Assembly: GCA_017554145.1 (NCBI GenBank)
Contig: JAFZIZ010000015.1
Location: 1-64,000 of the forward strand
Direction of reading: 5' to 3'
Origin: Prevotella sp.
GTDB taxonomy: Bacteria; Bacteroidota; Bacteroidia; Bacteroidales; Bacteroidaceae
Length of the DNA stretch: 64,000 nucleotides
Shown here: positions 45,540-54,476 of the stretch, in pieces
Position numbering within the stretch: the stretch's first letter is position 1
Layout of the letters: each line of letters begins with the position of its first letter
Notes under the pieces: generated by a model
The model's input: the letters and a program-made list of their open reading frames with translations, nothing else
What the model was told of the DNA's origin: nothing
Databases searched by the model: none
Translations under genes and position numbers: made by a program

Positions 45540-46546
45540 AACGCTTAATATGGATAGATAATGCTAAAGCAATTGGTATTTTTCTGGTAATATTAGCACA
45601 CACTCAGATTGTGAGTAGTGTAGTTGATTGGATTTCAGTATTTCGAATGCCATTATTCTTCTTTCTTTCTGGTTGTCTGTTTTCTTTTCAGCGTAATCCA
45701 AATTTTCTTTTGTTCTTTAAAAAACGTTTTCGTCAAATAGTTATTCCGTATATTCTTATCAATGTAATTACGTATTTATTTTGGTTATTAGTGAGTCGTC
45801 ATTATGGTATCTCTTCAGTTGAAGAAACAATACCATGGTATAGTCCTTTAAAAGCTATTTTGTTATGTAATGGTAAAGAAATGATCCATAACATTCCATT
45901 ATGGTTCCTATTATGTCTGTTTTTGGTAGAGATTATCTATTATGTGGTTTATAAGTCTCTATTAAGATGGCAAAAATGGTTAGTAACGTTTCTTTTTTGT
46001 TTTCTCGGATATATTAATTATAAATTTGTTCCTTTTGTATTACCATTTAGTTTAGGAACAGCTTTTGTAGGTATAGTATTCTATTTTCTAGGTAATGAGT
46101 TTATAAATAATACCAAATCCTTTAGTTTATCACTTTCATTAAACCTTGTTGTTTTAGTTATTTCAGTAGTTTTAGTAACTTATTTTTCTATTGCAAATAG
46201 TCGTGTTTATCTATATTGTAATCAATATGGTAATTATTTATCTTTTTTATTTGCCGCTTTATGTGGTATATGTATGATGTATATTTTCACAAATATCCTT
46301 TCCAGATGGTTGGGATCAAACAAAATAATAGAGTATATATCCCGTAATACATTAACGATATGTGGTTTTCATTTGATGACATATACTTTCCTAAAAGGAA
46401 TAGCAGTATATATAATAGGAATTCCATTAGAGTCATTTAATGGTGCTGTTTTACTTAATATCGTATTAGCAGCAATAGGAATGTCTATATGCTGTATGAT
46501 TGCTTATTTATTAAATAAATATTGTCCTATCCTATTAGGAAAATAA
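45536..46546 (+). CDS. Acyltransferase 3 family membrane protein
   Basis: 336 residues with about ten membrane segments. The family signature is at the start: RLIWIDNAKAIGIFLVILAH with the catalytic His, then FRMPLFFFLSGCLF and the RxR-like FKKRFRQIVIPY. It transfers acyl groups, typically acetyl, onto a surface sugar. ATGA overlap with the transferase gene implies joint action on lipopolysaccharide or another envelope glycan. Very AT-rich like its partner. Confidence 0.85.
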   Translation: MKRLIWIDNAKAIGIFLVILAHTQIVSSVVDWISVFRMPLFFFLSGCLFSFQRNPNFLLFFKKRFRQIVIPYILINVITYLFWLLVSRHYGISSVEETIPWYSPLKAILLCNGKEMIHNIPLWFLLCLFLVEIIYYVVYKSLLRWQKWLVTFLFCFLGYINYKFVPFVLPFSLGTAFVGIVFYFLGNEFINNTKSFSLSLSLNLVVLVISVVLVTYFSIANSRVYLYCNQYGNYLSFLFAALCGICMMYIFTNILSRWLGSNKIIEYISRNTLTICGFHLMTYTFLKGIAVYIIGIPLESFNGAVLLNIVLAAIGMSICCMIAYLLNKYCPILLGK

Positions 46547-46552
46547 ATCCAA

Positions 46553-48565
46553 TTATTTGATAATAGCAATCTTACATACCACTCCTTTATTTCCATCATT
46601 TGTAGCAGTGATGACATTATAAACACCACTGGCAACACGATGACCACTTTTGTCTTTACCATCCCATGTAAATAATCCACCATTGCTTCGTCCTTCATTG
46701 ATTAGGAAACCTGCAGCATTAGTAATTTTTACATCAGCATTAAAGGTAAGCCCAGTAATAGTAATAAGTCCAGTATAATTGTTTAAATCAACAGGATTGG
46801 GATATGCATATACATTATCTTCAGTCATTTCTTCTGAAGGTTCTACAGCATCACTGATATAAGAACATAATCCTTGATTCGTACCAAAGAAAACTTCACC
46901 TGTTTGCTGATTAATGGCTATGGATTCGATAACATCACTCAATAGTGGACTATTGGTTGTTGTGAAATGCTGTATTTGTGTATTATTATCTGCACTAATT
47001 AGATAAACACCATTGCCATTCGTACCAAACCATTTACGTCCAGCACCATCAATAGCCATACTTGTGATATCTATTCCAGCAAGCAGATAATCCGCATAGT
47101 CACTACCATCATTTCTGGGTACTTTATACTGAATAACGCCACGTGATGGGTCTTCTAATTCAGCAGAAGTAAGATATACAGGACCTTTATCAGTTCCCAC
47201 CCAGATATTACCGTCTTTGTCTTCACAGATACATTCTGCCCATACATTACCCAAACTTACTCCATCTTCATTCGTAAAATTATCGTATTTATATATCTCG
47301 TTATTTTGATAATCATAACAGAAGAAAGAGGGATGATCGCTATGAGCATTGACAAACCACATTAATCCACGACTATCCATCATCGAGCCTTTCATGACAC
47401 GCATAGCATGATCAGGTTTATCAATAAGGGCTTTATTCATGAATCCACTCCACTTACCATCACTACTACGTTTAATAATACCAGTCTTTGAACTACTATT
47501 CAAACAATAAAGATTACCTTCCTGATCGTATATGATACCATCAGTACGAACATAATTAGGATCTCCATTACTGGCAGCAGACTCAAAATAATCAGTATTT
47601 CCAGCTGTATAGTTGCTTTTGAATTTTCCATCAAGGAATTCGTATACTCCTGAACAAGAGGCAACCATTACATGATTCTCATTCAAAGGATCAACAGCAA
47701 TAGAATTGACATCTTGATACTTTGGAGCAAAAGCAGGTTTGATATCGTCTTGATAGATGGTCCATTCTCCGTCTTCATTTAATACCTGAATAGTTCCTGG
47801 TCTTTTAAAATTATCAAACTGATACCATCCGCCCCCTACCGTATAAAGTTTACCTAGATGCATCTTCATATTGAAGAAGAAATTGTGTTTGGGTCCTCCA
47901 GGATTCAGTTTCTTAACCGTTTCTATATAGGTATTATAGTCTTTGTTATCATCATCAAAAGAAGGAGATGTTGTTGCTTTTTGCCAGTTATTAGGATCTA
48001 TCAGATTCTTACTCATCGAACCACAAATCACACCATCGTCAGTCTTGGCATAAAGCATGTTGTTTTCAATACTGATATTCAGGATATTCTGATTGAGCAT
48101 ATATGACTCGCTGATTTCATGATTCTGAACATCCAGTTTAACGATACCAAATCCACATGCCAGATAAGCATATTGTTCGTGAATTGTGATATAATTAATC
48201 TTTTTATCACCCGTAATGACCTTGGCATAAAGGTCACTGATATTAATGACATCATTCTCAATACTAACTAAATCAATATTGGAGTTCTGATAGGCGACAA
48301 TCAGGTATTTGGCTGATGGACACCATTTGATATGTGTGATATAGGTATCACTCATACCATTGGTTTTGTCGTATGTATAGATTGTCTGGTCGTTGAGATT
48401 ATACTGATAGAGGTCATTGCTTGCCATCACGAATAGATCATCACCAGCTTTCTGTATCTGTTGCACATCATGGTAGGCCATATATGCCTTCCATGTTCCA
48501 ATCTGGCTAAAAGCTAAATGCCAATAGCTAAATGCCAATAACAGGATGATGACAAGCTTCTTCAT
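46553..48565 (-). CDS. porZ: PorZ-like beta-propeller protein of the type IX secretion system
   Basis: 670 residues: signal peptide, two beta-propeller domains with many WVGTDKG and VMASCSG-type blades, and a C-terminal sandwich (YAYPNPVDLNNYTGLITITG to VCKIAIIK) like type IX sorting domains. In Porphyromonas gingivalis PorZ sits on the surface and helps attach A-LPS to cargo. The opening IGTWKAYMAYHDVQQIQK is typical of PorZ. Five bp behind rdgB in the leuS-yitT-rdgB-porZ unit. The signal peptide (LAFSYWHLAFSQ) is encoded by a 7-bp tandem array (48506-48540). Confidence 0.85.
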   Translation of the reverse strand: MKKLVIILLLAFSYWHLAFSQIGTWKAYMAYHDVQQIQKAGDDLFVMASNDLYQYNLNDQTIYTYDKTNGMSDTYITHIKWCPSAKYLIVAYQNSNIDLVSIENDVINISDLYAKVITGDKKINYITIHEQYAYLACGFGIVKLDVQNHEISESYMLNQNILNISIENNMLYAKTDDGVICGSMSKNLIDPNNWQKATTSPSFDDDNKDYNTYIETVKKLNPGGPKHNFFFNMKMHLGKLYTVGGGWYQFDNFKRPGTIQVLNEDGEWTIYQDDIKPAFAPKYQDVNSIAVDPLNENHVMVASCSGVYEFLDGKFKSNYTAGNTDYFESAASNGDPNYVRTDGIIYDQEGNLYCLNSSSKTGIIKRSSDGKWSGFMNKALIDKPDHAMRVMKGSMMDSRGLMWFVNAHSDHPSFFCYDYQNNEIYKYDNFTNEDGVSLGNVWAECICEDKDGNIWVGTDKGPVYLTSAELEDPSRGVIQYKVPRNDGSDYADYLLAGIDITSMAIDGAGRKWFGTNGNGVYLISADNNTQIQHFTTTNSPLLSDVIESIAINQQTGEVFFGTNQGLCSYISDAVEPSEEMTEDNVYAYPNPVDLNNYTGLITITGLTFNADVKITNAAGFLINEGRSNGGLFTWDGKDKSGHRVASGVYNVITATNDGNKGVVCKIAIIK
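48506..48540. repeat. 7-bp tandem repeat encoding part of the PorZ signal peptide
   Basis: Five units in register on the plus strand: GCTAAAA, GCTAAAT, GCCAATA, GCTAAAT, GCCAATA. In the minus-strand gene they encode the end of the signal peptide. Confidence 0.75.
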
Positions 48566-48570
48566 ATACT

Positions 48571-49182
48571 CTATAGCGTTTTTAGATACTCAGCCAACTT
48601 TTGGGTGGCTCTTGCACGATGACTAATCGTGTTCTTGATATCTACCCCCAGTTCAGCAAAAGTCTTGTCGTAGCCTTCTGGTTGGAAGATAGGGTCGTAG
48701 CCGAAGCCCTCCCCTCCCCTTTTCTCACGGATGATTTCACCCTCTACGATACCTTCAAACTGACTGACTTTCTTGATACTGGTGCAGCCACAAGGACACA
48801 CATCTTTTTTCTCTATTAACGCAATGACAGTACGGAATCGTGCCTTACGGTTGTTATTATTTCCTAATTCACGCAACAATTTTGCCATATTCGCCTCACT
48901 ATCATGGCCTTCGCCACCAGCATAGCGAGCAGAATAGACACCAGGTGCACCATTAAGTGCATCCACTTCCAGACCAGTATCATCCGCAAAACAACTCACA
49001 TGATAGTGGTCATACACATATTGTGCTTTCTGCAAGGCATTTTCTTCCAATGTCTTACCAGTCTCTGGAATATCCTCGTCACAACCAATCTCATGAAGGG
49101 AAACAACCTCAAATTTGTCTCCTAAGATACTTCTGATTTCCTCTAATTTGTGTTGATTGTTAGTGGCGAATACTATCTTCAT
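48571..49182 (-). CDS. Non-canonical purine NTP pyrophosphatase (RdgB/HAM1 type)
   Basis: 203 residues, normal size. It removes dITP, XTP and similar from the nucleotide pool. [16 protein letters not shown] at the start and [24 protein letters not shown] are diagnostic; the late [10 protein letters not shown] motif is present. A Cys-rich insertion ([14 protein letters not shown]) replaces a normally short loop. It overlaps the yitT gene by 23 bp. Confidence 0.94.
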   Translation of the reverse strand: MKIVFATNNQHKLEEIRSILGDKFEVVSLHEIGCDEDIPETGKTLEENALQKAQYVYDHYHVSCFADDTGLEVDALNGAPGVYSARYAGGEGHDSEANMAKLLRELGNNNNRKARFRTVIALIEKKDVCPCGCTSIKKVSQFEGIVEGEIIREKRGGEGFGYDPIFQPEGYDKTFAELGVDIKNTISHRARATQKLAEYLKTL

Positions 49183-50116
49183 GATTCTTCTTCTCTTGCT
49201 TAATCTTTACCTTCATCTCGTCAAATCCTTCACCATAGACACCAATGACAGCACTCTGGGAAACAAAAGCCTGTGGGTCAATCATCTTGATCAAACGGAA
49301 GATATAGACGCTCTCACGCTTCTTGGCGAGGATACAGAGTACTTTGATTTCCTGTCCTGTATACCAGCCGTGACCATCCAAAATCGTAACGCCATGGTTC
49401 ATCTCTGTACCAATAGCATTGGCTATCTCTTGCCATTTACGAGTGAAAATAAGGAACTGTACAGACTCCCTTCGAGCATTCATCACATAGTCGAGCACGA
49501 AGTTCTCCATCGCCATCACACAGAAACCGAACATCACCTTATGGGCACGCTCGATATAGGTACCAAATTGTGGGAAGAACATACAGGAACCGATGATACA
49601 GAAATCGACGGCAATGAGTACGGAACCCAGCGATACGTTATGGTATTTGTTGATACTGGCAGCGATGATATCCGTACCTCCTGTCGATCCGTTATGCAAG
49701 AAGACGGTGGCTAATCCAATACCCGTCAAGGCACATCCTATAATCATCGACATAAAGTCCTGCCCTTCTCCCAAGAGTTTGATGGGCAGTCCGTTCTCTT
49801 GAGTCGGCAAGGCGTTTTGTGCGAATATCAACAGGAAATAAAGGGCGAAGATGGCATAGATGGTTTTCACCATGAACTTAAAGCCCAATATCTTCAATGC
49901 CACCACCAATAGAATACCGTTAATGATGATATAGGTATTCTCCAAGTGGAAACCAGTAGCATAGTAGATGATAGCGGAAAGACCCGTGACACCTCCTGCC
50001 ACAATCTGATAAGGCATCAGAAAGACGGTGAAGGCGATGGTATACATCACAAGTCCAAGGGTTATAAAGAAATAATCCTTGAACTCGTTCCAGATGATTT
50101 TGTGATTGACTGTCAT
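49160..50116 (-). CDS. YitT family membrane protein
   Basis: 318 residues. Five to six membrane segments in the first 200 residues (including [27 protein letters not shown] and [20 protein letters not shown], the YitT signatures), then a cytoplasmic DUF2179 domain ([20 protein letters not shown]). Transport function is suspected for the family but the substrate is unknown. Shares one base with the leuS stop. Confidence 0.9.
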   Translation of the reverse strand: MTVNHKIIWNEFKDYFFITLGLVMYTIAFTVFLMPYQIVAGGVTGLSAIIYYATGFHLENTYIIINGILLVVALKILGFKFMVKTIYAIFALYFLLIFAQNALPTQENGLPIKLLGEGQDFMSMIIGCALTGIGLATVFLHNGSTGGTDIIAASINKYHNVSLGSVLIAVDFCIIGSCMFFPQFGTYIERAHKVMFGFCVMAMENFVLDYVMNARRESVQFLIFTRKWQEIANAIGTEMNHGVTILDGHGWYTGQEIKVLCILAKKRESVYIFRLIKMIDPQAFVSQSAVIGVYGEGFDEMKVKIKQEKKNHEDSIRH

Positions 50117-52965
50117 TACTTACCTAATACGATGTTCACCATACGCTTAGGGACGATGATAACCTTTACAATAGCTTTGCCGTCGATGTATTTGGTAGAG
50201 CGCTCGTCAGCCAGTACCGTCTTCTCAATCGTAGCATTGTCGGCATCAGCAGGGAACTCCATATCGAAGCGCGTCTTACCATTGAAGGCAACACCCAGTT
50301 TCACATTGTTCTCTACGAGGTATTCCTCATTCCATGCAGGCCATTTCGAATCGCAAACACTACCCTGCTCTCTCAGTGCCTCCCATAGTTCTTCTGCGAT
50401 ATGGGGTGCAAATGGCGCAATCAGGATGACGAGTGTCTTCAAAGCCTCACGACTCTTACACTTCTGCTGAGCCAACTCGTTGACGCAGATCATAAAGGCA
50501 GAGATAGAGGTATTATATGAGAACACTTCGATGTCTTGCGACACTTTCTTGATGAGTTTATGAACACTCTTTAGATTGTCCTTCGTGGGTTCACTATCAT
50601 CTACTAACAACTTGCCCTCAGCATTATCACGAGCGTTGCCATAGAACAAAGCCCAGAACTTCTTCAGGAAGCGATGACAACCGTCAATACCGTTGGTGTC
50701 CCAAGGCTTCGACTGCTCAACAGGACCTAAGAACATCTCGTAGAGACGCAAGGTGTCTGCACCATATTTCTCGACAATCATATCTGGATTGACCACGTTG
50801 AACATCGATTTTGACATCTTCTCAATCGCCCAACCACAGATATATTTACCGTTCTCAAGGATGAACTCAGCATTATTATATTCAGGACGCCAAGCCTTGA
50901 AGGCATCGATGTCGAGCACATCGGCAGAAACGATATTCACATCCACGTGGATAGGTGTTGTGGTGTACTTGTCCTTCAAGCCGAAACTTACGAACTTACC
51001 TTTATCGGCACCCTCGTCCTCGATACGATAGACGAAGTTAGAGCGACCTTGAATCATACCCTGGTTCACGAGTTTCTTGAAAGGCTCGTCCTCACATGAG
51101 TAACCAGAATCATAGAGGAACTTATTCCAGAAACGAGAATAGATCAGGTGACCTGTAGCGTGCTCTGTACCTCCTACATAGAGGTCCACATTACGCCAGT
51201 ACTCGTCGATATCCTTATTCACCAGTGCCTTCTCGTTCTTTGGATCCATATAGCGCAGATAATAAGCCGATGAACCAGCGAAACCAGGCATCGTGTTCAA
51301 CTCCAACGGGAAGACAGTCTTGTTGTCAATCTCGTCCTTGCTGACCACCTTGTCGAACTTGGTGTCCCAAGCCCACATCTTGGCGCGTCCTAATGGGGGC
51401 TCACCTGTTTCTGTTGGCTTGTACTCGTCAATCTCAGGCAACTCCAGTGGCAGACACTCCTTAGGAATCGTATAAGGCATATCGTCCTTGTAGTACACAG
51501 GGAACGGCTCACCCCAATAACGCTGGCGAGAGAAGATGGCATCACGCAGGCGATAGTTTACCTTCACACGACCCAAGCCTTGCTCTGTGACGAACTTCTT
51601 CGTGGCAGCAATGGCCTCCTTCACAGTGAGTCCGTTGAGGCTGAACTTACTGCTTGCAGAGTTGCACATGATACCTTCCTTGGCATCATAACTCTCTTCA
51701 CTGACATCTGCACCCTCAATCAATGGGATGATAGGCAGGTTGAAGTGCTTGGCGAAGGCATAGTCGCGACTATCGTGAGCAGGTACTGCCATGATAGCAC
51801 CAGTACCATATCCTGCCAATACATATTCTGCAATCCAGATGGGGATCTTCTCGTCGTTAAATGGATTGATGGCGTAACTTCCAGAGAACACACCCGTTAC
51901 CTTGTGGTCCATCTGGCGATCACGCTCTGTGCGCTTCTTCACATAGTCGAGATACTTGTCTACTTCAGCCTTCTGTTCTGGGGTAGTCAATTCTGCTACA
52001 AGTTCACTCTCAGGTGCCAGTACCATAAACGTCACACCAAACATCGTGTCAGCACGCGTGGTGAAGATGGTGAAGTGCTTGTCGCTGTCAGCCACCTTAA
52101 ACTCAACCTCAGTACCCTCTGAGCGACCAATCCAGTTACGCTGTGTCTCTTTCAAAGAGTCTGTCCAGTCGATCTCCTCGAGACCATCCAACAGACGCTG
52201 TGCGTATGCGGAAACACGCAGACACCACTGGCGCATCTTCTTCTGTACAACAGGATATCCACCACGAACGGATACGCCGTCGACAACCTCATCGTTAGCC
52301 AATACGGTTCCGAGTTTAGGACACCAGTTCACCATTGTATCAGCGAGATAGGCGATACGATAGTTCATCAGCACCTCCTGCTTTTTCTTCTCAGAGAAGG
52401 CTGCCCAGTCAGAAGCCGTAAAGTGCAACTCCTCGGTACCCAGAGCACCACAGTTTTCTGTTCCCATCAATTCAAAGTGCTCAATGAGTTTGATGGTGGG
52501 TTGTGCCTTCTGTGAGGAAGTGCTATAATAACTCTTGAACATACGTTGGAACGCCCATTGTGTCCACTTATAGTAGATGGGGTCACAAGTGCGTACCTCA
52601 CGTTCCCAGTCGAACGAAAAACCAATCTTATCCAACTGACTACGATAGCGGTCGATGTTTTCAAAGGTGGTCTTCTCAGGGTGCTGACCTGTCTGGATAG
52701 CATACTGCTCAGCAGGCAGTCCATAGGCATCATAACCCATGGGGTTCAGCACGTTATATCCCTGCTGACGCTTATAGCGGGCATAGATATCACTGGCGAT
52801 ATAGCCGAGTGGATGACCCACATGCAAACCTGCACCAGAAGGGTAGGGGAACATGTTCAGTACGTAGAACTTTTTCTTTGTAGGATCCTCCTTTACGCGA
52901 TAGGTCTGCATCTCCACCCATCGCTTCTGCCATTTCTGTTCAATGTCTCTAAAATTGTACTCCAT
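50116..52965 (-). CDS. leuS: Leucyl-tRNA synthetase
   Basis: 949 residues, class I synthetase. The HIGH motif is [16 protein letters not shown], the KMSKS motif is EKMSKSMFN, and an editing domain (around [17 protein letters not shown]-like [13 protein letters not shown]) is inserted. It charges tRNA-Leu in the cytoplasm. First gene of the leuS-yitT-rdgB-porZ unit, with its own promoter at 53028-53058. Confidence 0.96.
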   Translation of the reverse strand: MEYNFRDIEQKWQKRWVEMQTYRVKEDPTKKKFYVLNMFPYPSGAGLHVGHPLGYIASDIYARYKRQQGYNVLNPMGYDAYGLPAEQYAIQTGQHPEKTTFENIDRYRSQLDKIGFSFDWEREVRTCDPIYYKWTQWAFQRMFKSYYSTSSQKAQPTIKLIEHFELMGTENCGALGTEELHFTASDWAAFSEKKKQEVLMNYRIAYLADTMVNWCPKLGTVLANDEVVDGVSVRGGYPVVQKKMRQWCLRVSAYAQRLLDGLEEIDWTDSLKETQRNWIGRSEGTEVEFKVADSDKHFTIFTTRADTMFGVTFMVLAPESELVAELTTPEQKAEVDKYLDYVKKRTERDRQMDHKVTGVFSGSYAINPFNDEKIPIWIAEYVLAGYGTGAIMAVPAHDSRDYAFAKHFNLPIIPLIEGADVSEESYDAKEGIMCNSASSKFSLNGLTVKEAIAATKKFVTEQGLGRVKVNYRLRDAIFSRQRYWGEPFPVYYKDDMPYTIPKECLPLELPEIDEYKPTETGEPPLGRAKMWAWDTKFDKVVSKDEIDNKTVFPLELNTMPGFAGSSAYYLRYMDPKNEKALVNKDIDEYWRNVDLYVGGTEHATGHLIYSRFWNKFLYDSGYSCEDEPFKKLVNQGMIQGRSNFVYRIEDEGADKGKFVSFGLKDKYTTTPIHVDVNIVSADVLDIDAFKAWRPEYNNAEFILENGKYICGWAIEKMSKSMFNVVNPDMIVEKYGADTLRLYEMFLGPVEQSKPWDTNGIDGCHRFLKKFWALFYGNARDNAEGKLLVDDSEPTKDNLKSVHKLIKKVSQDIEVFSYNTSISAFMICVNELAQQKCKSREALKTLVILIAPFAPHIAEELWEALREQGSVCDSKWPAWNEEYLVENNVKLGVAFNGKTRFDMEFPADADNATIEKTVLADERSTKYIDGKAIVKVIIVPKRMVNIVLGK

Positions 52966-53027
52966 TGTATCTTGTTTTTATTTATGTTTCTTGCCTTCAG
53001 CCACATCAAAGATGTGGGGCTAAAGTG

Positions 53028-53058
53028 CAAAGATAGACAAAAGAAATGAATTGAGCAA
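53028..53058 (-). promoter_or_regulatory. Promoter of the leuS operon
   Basis: Minus strand: TTG (53056-53058), 20 bp, TATCTTTG (53028-53035), the Bacteroidota -33/-7 pattern, about 60 bp before the leuS ATG. Confidence 0.65.
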
Positions 53059-53082
53059 AAAAATACACAACATTTTTGTTCT

Positions 53083-53428
53083 AATGCCTTCTTTCACTTG
53101 AAGAAATGCCTCCTTAGGGGGTAAAGGAAGGCCTCCTTTCACTCATACTAGGCTTTAGTATAAGGTATTCCAAGCCCTCGAACAAGTGATAGAAGGCATT
53201 CCTTTGTTTGAGTCCAACTTTTGAGGTTCACTTCAATTACGAATGCAAAACAGATAGGTTGCATTTTTTCCTCCTCTTCGGAGCAGAACTTTTTTCTCTT
53301 CGGAGGAAAAAGTTTTCCTCTTCGGTCTAGTAAAAACGCTTAAGAAAAGTATATAGTTTACGAGTGCTAAGTATATAGTTTATGCTTGCTAAGTACTATA
53401 CTTACGAGTGCTAAACATATTGGTTTTG
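53083..53428. repeat. Degenerate 22-bp tandem arrays
   Basis: Three blocks. Near 53083-53214 similar words (AATGCCTTCTTTCACTTGA, AATGCCTCCTTAG, AAGGCCTCCTTTCACTCAT, AAGGCATTCCTTTG) recur at multiples of about 22 bp. TCTTCGG starts at 53275, 53297 and 53319, exactly 22 apart. Three 22-bp units starting near 53346 (AAGTATATAGTTTACGAGTG, AAGTATATAGTTTATGCTTG, AAGTACTATACTTACGAGTG) follow, each with (A/T)TGCT(A/T)-like ends. Confidence 0.7.
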
Positions 53429-53461
53429 AATTATCCTTCATCTGCTGTTCTCTTGCGCCCC

Positions 53462-54271
53462 TTATTCTATGCCGTAGAACTTGATAGCTTCAGATGAAAG
53501 GATGCTCTTATAGTCGATATTGTATTCTTTGCATAATTTGATTGTTCTTGCTGCGTCTGATTTGGCATCTTCAATATCTTTCTTGCTTATCAGGCTAGGG
53601 TCTTTTTTCCAATAATTATAATAATTTCTCATTTCATTTAATGAATAATTAAGATTCTTTACAATCTCCTGTCTGTACTCTGCCGATCGCTGTTTTGCCT
53701 CTGCCGATCGCTGTTTTGCCTCTGCCGACCGCTGTTTTGCCTCTGCCGACCGCTGTTTTGCTTCTGCCGACCGCTGTTTTGCCTCTGCCGACCGCTGTTT
53801 TGCCTCTGCCGACCGCTGTTTTGCTTCTGCCGACCGCTGTTTTGCTTCTGCCGACCGCCGTTGCATATAATTGATGATACCATTCTCATAATTATCAGAG
53901 AATGTCAATATCTTTTTCGAATTTTTTGCATATTCAATCTTTCTCGATTTATTCTCGTCATTAAGAAAATCATAGAATTTCTCTCTCGTGACACGATGAT
54001 AAATATTACTCCATATAAACAGGTATTGGTTATCTTTGCTGATGCCCCAGTCTTCCTTCATCTGCTCTTTGATGAATTGTTCTGTAAAACCATCATCATT
54101 AAGAAGAACTTTCTGCATCGTTTCGTTATTCCTCATGATGTTTTTGTACTCCGCAGACAGCGACACTCCCAATGCGTTGTCGAGACGATCAAAGATGTCC
54201 TGCGCCGATACCGTCGTGGCGGCAAGCAGCATCATCAGAAAAAGAATAGATTTTTTCATAAGCTTCATCAT
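53462..54271 (-). CDS. Exported protein with KQRSAEA heptapeptide tandem repeat
   Basis: 269 residues. Signal peptide MMKLMKKSILFLMMLLAATT (cleavage likely after VSA), an N-terminal domain of unknown type (to about residue 135), then nine copies of a 7-residue unit KQRSAEA (about 136-200), and a helical C-terminal part. The repeat is charged with Ala at regular places and should form one long helix or coiled coil. Its DNA is a near-perfect 21-bp tandem array. No family was recognised for the rest. ATG 54271, or Met2 or Met5, could be the start. Confidence 0.75.
   Translation of the reverse strand: MMKLMKKSILFLMMLLAATTVSAQDIFDRLDNALGVSLSAEYKNIMRNNETMQKVLLNDDGFTEQFIKEQMKEDWGISKDNQYLFIWSNIYHRVTREKFYDFLNDENKSRKIEYAKNSKKILTFSDNYENGIINYMQRRSAEAKQRSAEAKQRSAEAKQRSAEAKQRSAEAKQRSAEAKQRSAEAKQRSAEAKQRSAEYRQEIVKNLNYSLNEMRNYYNYWKKDPSLISKKDIEDAKSDAARTIKLCKEYNIDYKSILSSEAIKFYGIE
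53680..53866. repeat. 21-bp minisatellite (VNTR) in a coding sequence
   Basis: Copies begin with CTGCCGA at 53680, 53701, 53722, 53743, 53764, 53785, 53806, 53827 and 53848; eight are complete and the ninth is partial. Copies differ at only about two positions (GATCG/GACCG and GCCT/GCTT), so expansion is recent and copy number is likely to vary between strains. Confidence 0.9.
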
Positions 54272-54346
54272 CGTTTTATGGTTGCGAAGATACGAAGTAT
54301 TTCCGAAACTGCCAAAGAAAAAAGTCGGAAAAGTGACAAATTTGTT

Positions 54347-54376
54347 TTGTACTTCTCTCGTTTTTTCGTAACTTTG
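54347..54376 (+). promoter_or_regulatory. Upstream promoter of mutS
   Basis: TTG (54347-54349), 19 bp, TAACTTTG (54369-54376). It is one of two similar promoters before mutS. Confidence 0.5.
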
Positions 54377-54419
54377 GCTACGCCGAACTTACTCTGCACT
54401 CAGAAAAGCTCAAATAAAT

Positions 54420-54450
54420 TTGGCTTTTCCTTCGTTTTTGAGTAACTTTG
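54420..54450 (+). promoter_or_regulatory. Proximal promoter of mutS
   Basis: TTG (54420-54422), 20 bp, TAACTTTG (54443-54450). It lies 26 bp before the mutS ATG and repeats the sequence pattern of the promoter 74 bp upstream. Confidence 0.6.
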
Positions 54451-54476
54451 CCAACGATATTGAGTAGGATCAAGCA

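Larger units (their letters stand above)
52966..53461. other. Gene-free interval with 22-bp periodic repeats
   Basis: About 500 bp between the leuS start and the stop of the repeat-protein gene. The part next to leuS holds its promoter. From 53083 to 53428 the sequence is organised in degenerate units of 22 bp. No gene or RNA was recognised. Confidence 0.7.

Noticed and set aside
49157-49714. Open frame of 185 codons on the plus strand over yitT
   Set aside because: Antisense to a conserved membrane-protein gene.
53083-53428. Possible CRISPR array in the leuS upstream region
   Set aside because: Units are 22 bp in total and degenerate over their whole length; there are no constant repeats with unique spacers of 25-40 bp, and no cas genes.
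53659-53889. Minus-strand frame rich in RQRQNSG repeats
   Set aside because: Alternative frame of the 21-bp minisatellite inside the secreted-protein gene.
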